64,000 bases of DNA from Halopseudomonas phragmitis (GTDB taxonomy: Bacteria; Pseudomonadota; Gammaproteobacteria; Pseudomonadales; Pseudomonadaceae): NCBI RefSeq assembly GCF_002056295.1, contig NZ_CP020100.1:2069501-2133500 (forward strand), in the 5' to 3' direction. The position numbers and the translations under genes are program-made. Shown here in pieces: positions 1 through 9,738 of this stretch (the stretch's first letter is position 1; the number at the start of each line of letters is the position of its first letter). The notes under the pieces are model-generated. The model searched no databases and was not told the origin of the DNA. It saw nothing but the letters and a program-made list of their open reading frames with translations.

Positions 1-1
1 C

Positions 2-1621
2 TTTACCGAAACCCTGCAGCAGCACCAGTTCGGCAACTTCAGTTGGGTGATTCCGCTGGTGGCGACCCTGGCCGGGGTGTTCTCGGTGGCCTATTCACTG
101 CGTTTTATCCACGACGTGTTCTTCAACGGCAAGCCGGTCAACTTGCCCAAGTATCCGCCACATGAACCGCCGCGCTACATGAAGGTGCCGGTGGAAATCC
201 TGGTGGCCTTGTGTCTGCTGGTCGGGTTGTTGCCGGCCTTTACCGTAGCCAGCCTGCTCGAGGTGGCGGCCAGCGCCACAGTGGGGGGCGACCTGCCCGA
301 GTACAGTCTGGCGATCTGGCATGGCTTCAACCTGCCGCTGATTATGAGCTTTGTGGCCCTGCTGGTAGGGGTGCTGGTTTACGCCAAGCGCAAACCGCTG
401 TTTGACTGGTACGCTGATTCGCGCTTTGAAAGCCTGGATGCCAAGCTGGTGTTCGAGCGCCTGGTCCAGAGTGCGGTTCGGCGCTGCGGTCAGTTTACGC
501 TGCGTCTGGAGAATGCATCGTTGCAGCGCTATCTGGCCTGTATGCTGATTGCCGCGCTGGTGGTCAGTGGCTACTGGCTGGTGCAACTGCCGGCCCTGCG
601 CGGGGCGCTGGCCCTGGCTCCGATAGACGGTGTAACCCTGGTCGGCACTTTGATTCTGATGATCTCGGCCCTGGCCACGGTGTACTGGCATCGTCAGCGC
701 CTGGTCGCGCTGGTGATGCTCAGCGTGGTGGGCCTGATGGTGGCGCTGGCTTTCGCTCGCTTCTCGGCCCCGGATTTGGCGTTGACCCAGTTGTCGGTCG
801 AGGTGGTGACCATTGTCCTGCTGATGCTCGCGCTGTTCTTCCTGCCGCGCCTGACCCCGGCCGAGTCGAGCAAGCTGCGGCGGGGCCGCGATATCGCTCT
901 GGCGTTGCTGGCCGGCTCGCTGGTGACGATTCTGGCGTTGGCAGTAATGACCCGTCCGTATGACAGCATCGCTGGTTATTTCCTGGCCAACAGTGTCTCG
1001 GGCGGTGGCGGCACCAACGTGGTCAACGTGATTTTGGTCGACTTCCGCGGTTTCGATACCCTGGGTGAAGTCACTGTGCTAGCGATTGCCGGGGTGGCGA
1101 TCTATGCCCTGATTGATGGTCTGCGCCTGCGTATTCCACAAACCGATGCACTGGGGCGGGTCTGGGCTCGCGATGCCCACCCACTGATGCTGGTCAACTT
1201 GTCGCGGGTGATCCTGCCGCTGGCGCTGATGGTCTCGGCGTACATCTTCCTGCGTGGTCACAACCTGCCAGGTGGCGGTTTCATTGCCGGTCTGATCACG
1301 GCTGTGGCGCTGATCCTGCAATACGTGGGCAGCGGTGAGCAGTGGACCAGTGAGCGCTGGGGTGTGAACTATCACCATATGGCGGGCTGGGGGGTAATCA
1401 TCGCCGGGGCTACCGGTCTGGTCAGTTGGTTGTTCGGTTATCCGTTCCTGACCAGCGCCTTCGATCACTTCCATATTCCGCTGGTGGGTGAGGTCGAGCT
1501 GGCCAGTGCGCTGGTCTTCGATCTGGGGGTTTATCTGACCGTGGTGGGCGCCACCTTGCTGATTCTGGCCAACCTGGGCAAGTTGTCCACGGGCCGGGCC
1601 GTGACTGGGGAGAATCTCTGA
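2..1621 (+). CDS. mrpA: Mrp Na+/H+ antiporter, fused subunit A/B (5' end outside window)
   Basis: Membrane subunit of the multicomponent Na+(K+)/H+ antiporter (Mrp/Mnh/Pha). The reading frame is open from base 2, so only the C-terminal 539 residues are visible; the first in-window start-like codon (GTG at 47) is not the true start. The visible part is almost all hydrophobic helices: the tail of the NuoL-like A subunit, then a segment near residues 395-535 ([27 protein letters not shown]) typical of MrpB. A and B are therefore one polypeptide, as in the six-gene operons of proteobacteria. The stop overlaps the mrpC start by one base (TGATG). Family assignment is secure; the length of the missing N-terminus is unknown. 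Confidence 0.93.
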   Translation, partial: FTETLQQHQFGNFSWVIPLVATLAGVFSVAYSLRFIHDVFFNGKPVNLPKYPPHEPPRYMKVPVEILVALCLLVGLLPAFTVASLLEVAASATVGGDLPEYSLAIWHGFNLPLIMSFVALLVGVLVYAKRKPLFDWYADSRFESLDAKLVFERLVQSAVRRCGQFTLRLENASLQRYLACMLIAALVVSGYWLVQLPALRGALALAPIDGVTLVGTLILMISALATVYWHRQRLVALVMLSVVGLMVALAFARFSAPDLALTQLSVEVVTIVLLMLALFFLPRLTPAESSKLRRGRDIALALLAGSLVTILALAVMTRPYDSIAGYFLANSVSGGGGTNVVNVILVDFRGFDTLGEVTVLAIAGVAIYALIDGLRLRIPQTDALGRVWARDAHPLMLVNLSRVILPLALMVSAYIFLRGHNLPGGGFIAGLITAVALILQYVGSGEQWTSERWGVNYHHMAGWGVIIAGATGLVSWLFGYPFLTSAFDHFHIPLVGEVELASALVFDLGVYLTVVGATLLILANLGKLSTGRAVTGENL

Positions 1622-1947
1622 TGGAGCTGCTGTTTGCCCTGACCCTGGGGCTGTTGACCGCCTGCGGCGTATATCTGCTGTTGCGGGCCCGGACCTTTCC
1701 GGTTGTGGTGGGCCTTACCCTGATCGGCTACGCCGTCAACCTGTTCCTGTTCGCCATGGGCCGCTTGAACACCGGGATGCCGGCGGTGATCGGCCGGGCC
1801 GAGAATTATGCCGACCCTTTGCCCCAGGCACTGGTGCTGACTGCGATCGTGATCGGTTTCGCCATGACTGCCTTTGCTCTGGTGCTGGCGCTACGGGCCC
1901 AGGGCGAACTGGACAGTGATCACGTTGATGGGAAGGGGGATCGTTGA
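1621..1947 (+). CDS. mrpC: Mrp Na+/H+ antiporter subunit C
   Basis: NuoK-like small membrane subunit (108 aa, three predicted helices). The stretch GLTLIGYAVNLFLFAMG and the conserved PLPQALVLTAIVIGFAMTAF block are diagnostic for MrpC/MnhC. The ATG overlaps the mrpA stop and the stop overlaps the mrpD start (TGATG), so the operon is translationally coupled. Length is normal for the family. Confidence 0.95.
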   Translation: MELLFALTLGLLTACGVYLLLRARTFPVVVGLTLIGYAVNLFLFAMGRLNTGMPAVIGRAENYADPLPQALVLTAIVIGFAMTAFALVLALRAQGELDSDHVDGKGDR

Positions 1948-3455
1948 TGAGTCACTTGCCGATCCTGCCGGTGTTGTTGCCCATGTTCGTGGGCGCGTTG
2001 TTGCTGTTGATCGCCCGCAGCAAGATGGTGGTCAAGCGCAGTCTGTCGCTGCTGGCGACCCTGCTGCAGATTCCCCTGGCTTGGGCGCTGATGGGCCAGG
2101 CTGGTGAAGGCATCAGTGTTTATGCCTTGGGTAACTGGATGCCGCCGTTTGGCATAGTGCTGGTACTTGATCATCTCTCGGCCCTGCTGCTGATGGTCAC
2201 GGCGGTGCTGGCCAGTTGCGCGGTATTGTATGCGCTGCGCGGAGATGATGGTCTGGGCCGCAACTTTCATGCGCTGTTCCAGTTCCAGTTGATGGGGATC
2301 AATGGTGCGTTTCTGACCGGTGACCTGTTCAACCTGTTCGTGTTCTTCGAGATTCTGCTGATTGCTTCCTATGCCCTGCTGCTGCATGGTGCGGGTTCGG
2401 CGCGGGTGCGGGCTGGCCTGCATTATGTGTTGCTCAACCTGTTCGGATCGGCGCTGTTTTTGATTGCGGTGGGCACCTTGTATGGCCTGCTCGGAACCCT
2501 GAACATGGCCGACATGGCGGTGCGGGTAGCGGCGCTTGAGCCGGTGGATGCGCCGCTGGTAGGGGCGGCCGGGTTGTTGCTGCTGGTGGTGTTTGGCCTC
2601 AAGGCAGCGGTGTTCCCGCTGTATTTTTGGTTACCTCGAGCCTACGCTGCTGCGAGTGCGCCGGTTGCCGCGCTGTTTGCGATCATGACCAAAGTGGGCA
2701 TCTACTCGATCATCCGGGTTTATAGCTTGATCTTTGGTGAGGCGGCCGGGCCGTTGGCCAATCTGGCCGAAACCTGGTTATGGCCGCTGGCGTTGCTGAC
2801 TCTGGCTCTGGGGGCGATTGGAGCGCTGGCAGCCAGTACCCTCAATGGTCTGATCGCCTATCTGGTGGTGGTGTCGGTCGGCACGCTGCTGGCCGGTGTG
2901 GCGTTGGGCTCTGAAGATGCGCTGGTCGCCACCCTGTATTACCTGATTCACTCGACCTGGATCAGTGGCGCGCTGTTCCTGTTTGCCGGCCTGCTCAGTC
3001 GCGCGCGTGGTCCGCGTCATGCCGGACGGCTGGTGCCGGGGCCTACAGTGCCGCATGCGTTGTTGCTCAGCGGACTGTTCTTTATCGCGGCGATTTCTGT
3101 AGTTGGTATGCCGCCGCTGTCCGGGTTCGTCGGCAAGCTGCTGTTGCTGCAGGCGGCGGGAGTCGGGTTGGCCGCGTTCTGGCTGTATCTGGTGGTATTG
3201 ATGGGTGGCTTGCTGGCCCTGATCGGTCTGAGCCGAGCCGGGAGTACCCTGTTCTGGCGTCAGGAGCCGGAACCGGCGACCGGCGAGCCGCTGGATGCCT
3301 GGCGCATGCTGGCAGTGCTGCTGTTGCTGGTCAGCAGTCCACTGTTGGTGATCATGGCCGGGCCGCTGCTGGACTATCTGCAGGCCACCGCAGCGCAGGT
3401 GTTGGCTCCGACACACTATATCGAGGCGGTGATGAGCATGGGAGGTGAGGCATGA
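1947..3455 (+). CDS. mrpD: Mrp Na+/H+ antiporter subunit D
   Basis: NuoN/NuoM-like proton-translocating membrane subunit of the Mrp complex, about 14 helices, 502 aa. I start it at the ATG that overlaps the mrpC stop; an in-frame TTG one codon upstream is less likely. Visible hallmarks are NLFVFFEILLIASYALL with its conserved glutamate, the lysine-bearing GLKAAVFPLYFWLPRAYA segment and the STWISGALFLFAG stretch. The gene ends inside the start of mrpE. Assignment is firm. Confidence 0.95.
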   Translation: MSHLPILPVLLPMFVGALLLLIARSKMVVKRSLSLLATLLQIPLAWALMGQAGEGISVYALGNWMPPFGIVLVLDHLSALLLMVTAVLASCAVLYALRGDDGLGRNFHALFQFQLMGINGAFLTGDLFNLFVFFEILLIASYALLLHGAGSARVRAGLHYVLLNLFGSALFLIAVGTLYGLLGTLNMADMAVRVAALEPVDAPLVGAAGLLLLVVFGLKAAVFPLYFWLPRAYAAASAPVAALFAIMTKVGIYSIIRVYSLIFGEAAGPLANLAETWLWPLALLTLALGAIGALAASTLNGLIAYLVVVSVGTLLAGVALGSEDALVATLYYLIHSTWISGALFLFAGLLSRARGPRHAGRLVPGPTVPHALLLSGLFFIAAISVVGMPPLSGFVGKLLLLQAAGVGLAAFWLYLVVLMGGLLALIGLSRAGSTLFWRQEPEPATGEPLDAWRMLAVLLLLVSSPLLVIMAGPLLDYLQATAAQVLAPTHYIEAVMSMGGEA

Positions 3456-3958
3456 TGAGTGCCAAGCGCTGGCTGCCACACCCGTGGCTGAGTCTGTTCC
3501 TGGTCATCGTCTGGCAACTGATCATGAATGATCTGTCGGCCGGTACCCTGATCATGGGCTTTATTCTGGCCTGGGGCATTCCGATGCTGACGGACGTGTT
3601 CTGGCCGCATCCGCCTACCCTGCATCGCCCCGGCGTGCTGCTGCGTTTTACCCTGCGGGTATTGTGGGACATCGTGGTGGCCAATCTTGATGTCGCCCGA
3701 CTGATCCTGGGGCCGAGCAAAAATCTTCGCCCGGCCTTTGTCGAGTACCCGCTGGAGCTGACCCACGACTTTGCCATCAGCCTGCTGGCCAGCACTATTT
3801 CTCTAACGCCGGGTACGGTGTCGGCCGATATCAGTGCGGACAAGCGCAGGCTGCTGATCCATGGTCTGGACGTGGCCGATGAGCAGGAGCTGATCGCCAC
3901 CATCAAACAGCGTTACGAACAGCCGCTCAAGGAGGTCTTCGAATGCTCCAATTCGTGA
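3452..3958 (+). CDS. mrpE: Mrp Na+/H+ antiporter subunit E
   Basis: Small subunit E (168 aa): two N-terminal membrane helices followed by a cytoplasmic domain. The region LLASTISLTPGTVSADIS near residues 109-126 is the characteristic MrpE motif. A GGAGG ribosome site lies within the mrpD 3' end just before the ATG. Its own 3' end overlaps mrpF by 16 bases. MrpE is needed for full antiport activity in studied complexes, but its exact role is unsettled. Confidence 0.93.
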   Translation: MMSAKRWLPHPWLSLFLVIVWQLIMNDLSAGTLIMGFILAWGIPMLTDVFWPHPPTLHRPGVLLRFTLRVLWDIVVANLDVARLILGPSKNLRPAFVEYPLELTHDFAISLLASTISLTPGTVSADISADKRRLLIHGLDVADEQELIATIKQRYEQPLKEVFECSNS

Positions 3959-4212
3959 TCCTGCTGTGCCTGGGCATCATGTCGGTAGCTGTCCTGCTCA
4001 ATCTGCTGCGCCTGCTCAAAGGGCCAGACCTGCCGGACCGGATCCTGGCGCTGGATACCCTGTATATCAACGCCATCGCCCTGATCATGCTGCTGGGGCT
4101 GTATCTGGCGTCCGATCTGTTCTTCGAGGCTGCGCTGCTAATTGCGGTGATGGGCTTTGTCGGTACCGTGGCAATCGCCAAGCACCTGTTGCGCGGCGAC
4201 ATCATCGAGTAA
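3943..4212 (+). CDS. mrpF: Mrp Na+/H+ antiporter subunit F
   Basis: 89-residue, three-helix subunit F. The block LLKGPDLPDRILALDTLYIN, with its charged residues between helices, is the family signature. A GGAGG ribosome site (3931-3935) lies inside mrpE, spaced correctly for the ATG at 3943. Mrp subunits E, F and G accompany the larger ones in the membrane arm. Confidence 0.94.
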   Translation: MLQFVILLCLGIMSVAVLLNLLRLLKGPDLPDRILALDTLYINAIALIMLLGLYLASDLFFEAALLIAVMGFVGTVAIAKHLLRGDIIE

Positions 4213-4222
4213 GGGGACGAAA

Positions 4223-4561
4223 ATGCTCGAAGCGACCTGGATTGAATGGCTGGTAGCGGCGCTGATTCTGCTTGGCAGCCTGTTTGCCCTGATCGGCTCG
4301 ATTGGTCTGTGGAAACTGCCGGATTTTTTCATGCGTCTGCACGGACCGACCAAAGCCACCACCTTGGGGGTGGGGGCGCTGGTAATCGGTTCACTGCTGT
4401 ATTTCAGTACCCGTGGCGAGGGCCTTAGCCTGCACGAGCTGCTGATCACTATCTTCCTGTTCATGACTGCGCCGGTCAGTGCCCATATGCTGGCCAAAGC
4501 GGCGATGCATGAAAAGCTCAAGCGCGTTGAACGGACTCGGGGCGAGCCTTGGGATCAGTGA
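4223..4561 (+). CDS. mrpG: Mrp Na+/H+ antiporter subunit G
   Basis: 112-residue, three-helix subunit G and last gene of the operon. The motif GLWKLPDFFMRLHGPTKATT is typical of MrpG/MnhG. The start is the ATG at 4223, preceded by AAGGGGACGAAA; a longer in-frame extension to 4157 would run back into mrpF and has no ribosome site. A GC-rich hairpin follows the stop. Confidence 0.94.
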   Translation: MLEATWIEWLVAALILLGSLFALIGSIGLWKLPDFFMRLHGPTKATTLGVGALVIGSLLYFSTRGEGLSLHELLITIFLFMTAPVSAHMLAKAAMHEKLKRVERTRGEPWDQ

Positions 4562-4582
4562 TGGCTAAAGCGATTGCAGACG

Positions 4583-4607
4583 CCCCTCTCCGCTAGCGGG
4601 AGAGGGG
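4583..4607 (+). terminator. GC-rich hairpin after mrpG
   Basis: Near-perfect inverted repeat, CCCCTCTCCG against CGGGAGAGGGG around a CTAG centre, with one bulged base. It lies just after mrpG and is followed by a G-rich run, not a T tract, so a Rho-independent terminator is uncertain. Similar CCCCTCTCCCGCTAGCGGG blocks are common dispersed repeats in proteobacteria. Confidence 0.5.
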
Positions 4608-4627
4608 CTGGGGAAGGGGGGGAAACC

Positions 4628-5176
4628 TCAGTCGGCCATGGCTACCCGGGTGGGGTAGGGCAGCATGACGATTTCCACCCGACGGTTCAGAGCGCGACCG
4701 GTAGCGGTGCTGTTGTCGGCGCGGGGCTGATCTTCACCCATGCTGCGCAATTGCATGCGCTGGCTACTGACACCACCTAGCATCAGGACGCTGGCTACGG
4801 CCTGGGCGCGTTCCAGGCTCAAGCGCTGGTTCAGTTCCCCGTCACCTACGCTATCGGCATGTCCGACGACATGGAACTGAGTTTCGTCATCGTGTCTAAG
4901 TGCCTGAGCCACTTTGCTCAAGGGAACCAGACCTGAAGGCAGAAGTAGAGTGCGCTTGGGGTGGAAGTTGCCGTCAACCGGAATGATAAGGCGGATCTGC
5001 TCACCTTCGTGCTCGACTTCGTAACCTTCGCGCTGGGCAAGTTCGGTCAGGCTGGCAACCCGCGATTCGGCCCAGGAAGGCTGAACTGCGGCGCTTTGCT
5101 GTACCGGTTGTTTGGCAGAGCAGGCGGTCAGGGCCACGAACAAGGAAGACAGCAGGAGGATTTTTGTGCTTTTCAT
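4628..5176 (-). CDS. OmpA-family outer-membrane lipoprotein
   Basis: Predicted lipoprotein of 182 aa: signal peptide ending in the lipobox LTAC (Cys19), a linker of about 50 residues, then a C-terminal OmpA-like peptidoglycan-binding domain (GHADSVG, the LSLERAQAV helix and NRRVEI near the end). It probably tethers the outer membrane to peptidoglycan. I chose the ATG at 5176 because it begins the signal peptide; the longer frame to 5230 adds 18 residues that do not suit a secreted protein. It is divergent from the next lipoprotein gene. The exact family member is not recognised. Confidence 0.85.
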   Translation of the reverse strand: MKSTKILLLSSLFVALTACSAKQPVQQSAAVQPSWAESRVASLTELAQREGYEVEHEGEQIRLIIPVDGNFHPKRTLLLPSGLVPLSKVAQALRHDDETQFHVVGHADSVGDGELNQRLSLERAQAVASVLMLGGVSSQRMQLRSMGEDQPRADNSTATGRALNRRVEIVMLPYPTRVAMAD

Positions 5177-5318
5177 GGAAGTTCCGATGTTGGTAGAAGG
5201 CCGTTCAATGGTGGTGGCTGCTTTATCCACGCAAGGTTACCATCAGAGCCGGCTTTTGTGATCTGCTCAAACATGCAATCTGTCGGTTGAGTCCCGTCAA
5301 CGCCAAGGAGTTCACAGT

Positions 5319-5948
5319 ATGAGTTCTTGCCTGTCATGGATGCGCGGCGCGCTGGTTGCAGCGGCTGGTTTGGTGCTGAGTGGTTGTGCGCTGTTCGCCA
5401 CCAGTCCTGAGCAGGGGCCCGAACAGCGTGTCATGGGGCTGCTGGAGCACAGCGGTGGGAATTCCTGGCAGCTGCAGCCCTGCTCGGGCCGAGAGGCTCT
5501 GGTAGTAGAGGACGGGGCCGGGCTGGAGGAGTTGTTTGCAGAGCTGGCGCAGCCTGGGCAGAGTGCGATCTTTGTCGATGTCAGTGGTCGGCTGGTGGGG
5601 CAGGGCGTGTTGCAGGTCAGTCAGGTGTGGCGCATGCAATCGGTCGGGCGTGGCTGTGCCGATCAGGTTGGGGCCATTGCCCGCTGGGTGGCGCTGGGAG
5701 ATGACCCGCTTTGGCAGGCTGAGTTGGGTGAACAGGGCATGCGCCTGAACACGCGCGAGTGGGTGCCGGTGATCGATGAGCAGTTGCCCGGTGTTGCCTT
5801 GAACTTCCGTACACTGCGTGGTGAGGCGGCGGAGCTGTGGATTTATCCTCAGGGCTGCCGGGCGATTCCAGGTAGTTTCTTCCATCAGCGTGCAGTACTG
5901 GAGCATGATGGCCTGCGTCAGGAAGGCTGCGCCTACCGCGGTTGGTAG
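5319..5948 (+). CDS. Putative lipoprotein of unknown function
   Basis: 209-residue protein with a short signal peptide and lipobox LSGC (residues 21-24), preceded by an AAGGAG ribosome site. The mature part starts with EQRVMGLLEHSGGNSWQLQP and keeps paired cysteines (PCSGRE, GRGCAD, PQGCRA, EGCAYRGW), suggesting a disulfide-stabilised periplasmic domain. It resembles conserved pseudomonad lipoproteins with NlpE- or COG3650-like repeats, but I cannot name a function. It converges on livF with a G7/C6 hairpin (5972-5987) spanning the junction. Confidence 0.7.
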   Translation: MSSCLSWMRGALVAAAGLVLSGCALFATSPEQGPEQRVMGLLEHSGGNSWQLQPCSGREALVVEDGAGLEELFAELAQPGQSAIFVDVSGRLVGQGVLQVSQVWRMQSVGRGCADQVGAIARWVALGDDPLWQAELGEQGMRLNTREWVPVIDEQLPGVALNFRTLRGEAAELWIYPQGCRAIPGSFFHQRAVLEHDGLRQEGCAYRGW

Positions 5949-5978
5949 CAACCTGGGCAGGCGCAACAGGAGGGGGGG

Positions 5979-6680
5979 TTACCCCCCGAGATAGGCGTCG
6001 CGCACCTGTGGATTGGCCAGCAGTGCAGCGCCGCTGTCCTGCATGACAATATGCCCGTGCTCCATCACATAACCACGATCGGCGAGCTTGAGTGCCTGGT
6101 TGGCGTTCTGCTCGACCAGAAAGATAGTTACTCCCTGCCTGCGCAGCTCCTCAATGATCTCGAAAATCTGCTGGATGATGATCGGTGCCAGCCCCAGTGA
6201 TGGCTCGTCGAGCAGCAGCAGGCGTGGCTTGCTCATCAGGGCACGGCCGATGGCCAGCATCTGTTGTTCACCGCCGGACATGGTGCCAGCGCGCTGCTGA
6301 TAGCGCTCCTTCAGGCGTGGGAACAGTACCAGTGTGGCGTCCAGTTGCTGCTGGAAGGCTTCCTTGCTGGTGAAGAAACCGCCCATCGCCAGGTTTTCCT
6401 CGACGGTCAAGCGCGAGAACACGCGCCGGCCCTCCGGCACGATGGCAATATCCTTGCGCATGATTTCGGCTGTACTCAGTCCGGTCAGATCTTCGCCTTC
6501 GTAACGAATGCTGCCGCTACTGGGGCGCGGGTCGCCGCACAGGGTCATCAGTAATGTGGTCTTGCCGGCACCATTGGCACCGATCAGGGTAACGATCTCG
6601 CCACGCTGGACTTCCAGGCTAACGTCGTGCAGTGCCTGGATCTTGCCGTAGTGGGTCGAGACATTTTTCATGTACAGCAT
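5979..6680 (-). CDS. livF: Branched-chain amino acid ABC transporter ATPase LivF
   Basis: One of two cytoplasmic ATPases of the high-affinity Leu/Ile/Val importer. Walker A GANGAGKT is at residues 34-41; MSGGEQQMLAIGRAL is the ABC signature and LLLLDEPSLGLAP holds Walker B. The H-loop histidine of most ABC ATPases is replaced here by the family-typical FLVEQNANQAL. Length 233 aa is standard. It is the last gene of the braC-livHMGF cluster, 12 bases after livG. Confidence 0.95.
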   Translation of the reverse strand: MLYMKNVSTHYGKIQALHDVSLEVQRGEIVTLIGANGAGKTTLLMTLCGDPRPSSGSIRYEGEDLTGLSTAEIMRKDIAIVPEGRRVFSRLTVEENLAMGGFFTSKEAFQQQLDATLVLFPRLKERYQQRAGTMSGGEQQMLAIGRALMSKPRLLLLDEPSLGLAPIIIQQIFEIIEELRRQGVTIFLVEQNANQALKLADRGYVMEHGHIVMQDSGAALLANPQVRDAYLGG

Positions 6681-6692
6681 CAGCTCTTGCCC

Positions 6693-7460
6693 TCAGGTTT
6701 CGCCCAGGTAGGCCTTGATCACGTCAGGGTTGCTGCGCACCTGGTCCGGTGTGCCGTTTGCCAGTGGGCAACCCTGGTTGATCACCACGATATGGTCGGA
6801 AATGCTCATGACCAGTTTCATGTCATGTTCGATCAGCAGCACGGTGATGCCGTGGGCATCGCGCAGTTCGCTGATCAGCGCCTTGAGATCATCGGTTTCC
6901 CTGGGGTTGAGGCCGGCGGCCGGTTCGTCAAGCATCAGCAGTGATGGCTGAGTCACCATACAGCGGGCGATTTCCAGGCGTCGTTGCTGACCATAGGCCA
7001 GGCTGTTGGCCGGGCGGTTGGCAAACTCCAGCAAGTCGACCCGCTCCAGCCAGTAGGCGGCCCGCTCCAGCGCCTGCTTCTCGCTGCGGCGGTAGTTCGG
7101 GGTTTTGAACAGGCCCGCCAGCAGGCTGGTATTCAGGTGTTGGTGCTGAGCCACCAGCAGGTTTTCCAGCAGAGTCATTTCCTTGAACAGGCGCACATGC
7201 TGGAAGGTACGGATCATGCCCTTGCGGGCAACCTTGAAACCGGGCAGGCCCTGAATTTCCTCACCACGAAAGATGATCTTGCCGTCGGTGGGTTTGTAAA
7301 AACCGGTCAGACAGTTGAACACCGTGGTCTTGCCGGCCCCGTTGGGGCCGATCATCGATACGATCTGTTTTTCCTGTACGGTCAGGGCAACGCCGTTGAC
7401 CGCCAGCAGCCCGCCAAAACGCATGGTCAGGCCAGAGACTTCAAGCATGGGCATGGTCAT
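6693..7460 (-). CDS. livG: Branched-chain amino acid ABC transporter ATPase LivG
   Basis: Second ATPase of the Leu/Ile/Val importer, 255 aa. Walker A is GPNGAGKTT (residues 38-46); [13 protein letters not shown] is the divergent signature typical of LivG, and [13 protein letters not shown] carries Walker B. The conserved [19 protein letters not shown] loop after Walker A supports the subfamily. The start overlaps the livM stop (ATGA), indicating translational coupling. Confidence 0.95.
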   Translation of the reverse strand: MTMPMLEVSGLTMRFGGLLAVNGVALTVQEKQIVSMIGPNGAGKTTVFNCLTGFYKPTDGKIIFRGEEIQGLPGFKVARKGMIRTFQHVRLFKEMTLLENLLVAQHQHLNTSLLAGLFKTPNYRRSEKQALERAAYWLERVDLLEFANRPANSLAYGQQRRLEIARCMVTQPSLLMLDEPAAGLNPRETDDLKALISELRDAHGITVLLIEHDMKLVMSISDHIVVINQGCPLANGTPDQVRSNPDVIKAYLGET

Positions 7461-8719
7461 TGGGTGCGTAGCTCCATATGCGGGCGTTTCATTGGCAGCA
7501 GCCCCTGCGGGCGCCAGATCATCATCAGCACCATCATCAGACCGAATAGCAGCATGCGGTATTCATTGAATTCGCGTGCCATCTCGGGAAGGATGGTCAT
7601 GATGATTGCTGCCAGAATTACTCCAACCTGCGAGCCCATTCCACCGAGCACTACAATGGCGAGGATGATTGCCGACTCGATGAAAGTGAACGACTCCGGG
7701 CTGATAAAGCCCTGGCGGGCGGCGAAGAAGCAGCCGGCGAACCCTGCAAAGGTAGAGCCGATGGTGAAGGCGCTGAGCTTGACCGCTGTGGGGTTGATAC
7801 CCAGCGAACGGCAGGCGATCTCGTCTTCACGCAGTGCTTCCCAGGCGCGGCCTATGGGCATGCGCAACAGGCGGTTGATCACATACAGGGTGATCAACAC
7901 CAGCATCAACGCCAGCAGGTAAAGGAAGATCACCCGGTGGTTGGAGTTGAAGGCAATGCCGAAGAACTCGTGAAAGGTCTGCATGCCTTCGCTGGCGCGG
8001 CGGTTGAACTCCAGACCGAACAGCGTTGGTTTGGGGATGCCGCCGATCCCGTTGGGACCATTGGTCAGCCAGGTCATGTTGTTGAGCAGAATGCGGATAA
8101 TCTCGCCAAAGCCCAGGGTCACGATCGCAAGGTAGTCACCTCGCAGGCGTAGCACCGGGAAGCCGAGAATGAAGCCGAAGAAGGCGCCGAGCAGCCCGGC
8201 GACCAGCAGCCCGGTCCAGAAACCCATGCCGAAATACATCGCCAGCAAGGCATAGCTGTAGGCTCCGACCGCATAGAAGCCGACATAGCCCAGATCCAGC
8301 AGACCGGCCAGGCCAACCACGATGTTCAGCCCCAGGCCGAGCATTACGTAGATCAACACCAGGGTAGCCAGATCGATGTTGCCGCGGTTGCTGAAGAACG
8401 GAAAGACCAGTGCGGCTGCGATCAGAAAACACCAGAACAGGCGCTGGATAACAGGCTTGTCTGTGGTCTCAACCAGCCTGGTCGGGGGCTTGGGCAGGCC
8501 GGGTACGGCTTGCCAGGCTTTGCCCAAGTGGTCGCGGAACAGATTGAACAGGAAGATGAACAAGGCTGCGCCGGCAATTTTCCACAGGACATCGGCACCT
8601 GCGCCGCTGATGGTCAGACCGGTACCGGACGGGGTCAGGCGCACACCCATCAGCATGGCGGTGAGAACTACCACCACCGCAGCGGAAATAAGCGCGGGTT
8701 TCAGGTTGTTACGGATCAT
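7457..8719 (-). CDS. livM: Branched-chain amino acid ABC transporter permease LivM
   Basis: Inner-membrane permease, 420 aa, with the long N-terminal extension (two extra helices and a loop before residue about 90) usual in pseudomonad LivM/BraE. The permease core begins at [20 protein letters not shown]; the EAA-like loop [20 protein letters not shown] that contacts the ATPases is intact. It overlaps livH and livG by four bases each. Confidence 0.95.
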   Translation of the reverse strand: MIRNNLKPALISAAVVVVLTAMLMGVRLTPSGTGLTISGAGADVLWKIAGAALFIFLFNLFRDHLGKAWQAVPGLPKPPTRLVETTDKPVIQRLFWCFLIAAALVFPFFSNRGNIDLATLVLIYVMLGLGLNIVVGLAGLLDLGYVGFYAVGAYSYALLAMYFGMGFWTGLLVAGLLGAFFGFILGFPVLRLRGDYLAIVTLGFGEIIRILLNNMTWLTNGPNGIGGIPKPTLFGLEFNRRASEGMQTFHEFFGIAFNSNHRVIFLYLLALMLVLITLYVINRLLRMPIGRAWEALREDEIACRSLGINPTAVKLSAFTIGSTFAGFAGCFFAARQGFISPESFTFIESAIILAIVVLGGMGSQVGVILAAIIMTILPEMAREFNEYRMLLFGLMMVLMMIWRPQGLLPMKRPHMELRTQ

Positions 8720-9642
8720 ACCTTCTCAACCTCCGGGCGACCGAGAATGCCGCTGGGGCGGAACAGCAGGATCAGGATCAGCAGGCTGAAGGCCACAACG
8801 TCCTTGTATTCGGTGCTGAAGTAACCGGCGGTCATCGCCTCGGTAATACCCAGCAGCAGACCGCCAAGTACAGCTCCGGGAATGCTGCCAATGCCACCCA
8901 GTACTGCGGCGGTAAAGGCCTTGAGGCCAGCCATAAAGCCGATGTAGGGGTTGATCACTCCGTAGTACATGCTCAGCAGTACACCGGCAACCGCAGCCAG
9001 GGCCGCACCAATGACGAAGGTCAGGGCGATGATGCCGTTGGTGTTGATGCCAAGCAGATTGGTCATTTTCAGGTCTTCGGCACAGGCGCGGCAGGCCCGG
9101 CCCATGCGCGAACGGGAGATGAACAGGGTCAGCAGGGTCATGGTCAGCAGGGTGACCACGAAGATGATCATCTGCATATAGGACAAGGTGGCGTGGAACC
9201 CCTCATCCGGGCCGATGCTGATACCACCGGTCACCAGGCTGGGCATGGCGATATCGCGCGAGCCCTGAGCCAGCCGCACCAGGTTTTGCAGGAAGATCGA
9301 CATGCCGATGGCTGATATGAGTGGAATCAGCCGGTTGCCGCCGCGTAATGGTCGATAGGCAACCCGTTCGATACTGTAGCCATAGGCGCTAGTGACGATC
9401 ATGCTGATGATGAAGGCGCCGAGAATCATTAGCGGGAGAAACTCGACTCCCATCAAGGCCAGGGCTGCCAATGCCATGAAGGCGATATAGCTGCCGATCA
9501 TGTAAACCTCGCCGTGGGCGAAGTTGATCATGCCGATAATGCCGTAAACCATGGTATAGCCGATGGCGATCAGGGCGTAGGTACTGCCAACTGTCAGTCC
9601 ATTGAGCAGTTGCTGGATAAAATAATAAAGGGACTCTGGCAT
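8716..9642 (-). CDS. livH: Branched-chain amino acid ABC transporter permease LivH
   Basis: Inner-membrane permease partner of LivM, 308 aa, about eight helices. [20 protein letters not shown] and [15 protein letters not shown] are highly conserved in LivH/Bra[21 protein letters not shown] is the coupling loop. I start at the ATG at 9642, preceded by AGGTAG; a TTG two codons upstream is possible but weaker. A strong hairpin separates it from braC. Confidence 0.94.
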   Translation of the reverse strand: MPESLYYFIQQLLNGLTVGSTYALIAIGYTMVYGIIGMINFAHGEVYMIGSYIAFMALAALALMGVEFLPLMILGAFIISMIVTSAYGYSIERVAYRPLRGGNRLIPLISAIGMSIFLQNLVRLAQGSRDIAMPSLVTGGISIGPDEGFHATLSYMQMIIFVVTLLTMTLLTLFISRSRMGRACRACAEDLKMTNLLGINTNGIIALTFVIGAALAAVAGVLLSMYYGVINPYIGFMAGLKAFTAAVLGGIGSIPGAVLGGLLLGITEAMTAGYFSTEYKDVVAFSLLILILLFRPSGILGRPEVEKV

Positions 9643-9694
9643 AGCCAAGCTACCTGTTGTGACAGGAACGTCGTTCGGAGGGAACTCACAAAAA

Positions 9695-9725
9695 TCGGGC
9701 CCGCTGGGGTGACCAGCGGGCCCGA
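9695..9725 (-). terminator. Hairpin with T tract between braC and livH
   Basis: Perfect 13-bp inverted repeat (9695-9707 against 9713-9725, arm TCGGGCCCGCTGG on the plus strand) with a 5-base loop. On the minus strand it is followed by TTTTTG, so it reads as a Rho-independent terminator or attenuator. Its place after the binding-protein gene fits the usual excess of binding protein over permease. Confidence 0.85.
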
Positions 9726-9738
9726 TGACGTTGACGGT

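Noticed and set aside
47-1621. GTG at 47 as the start of the Mrp A subunit
   Set aside because: The frame is open to the window edge and the protein would begin in mid-helix of a much longer family.
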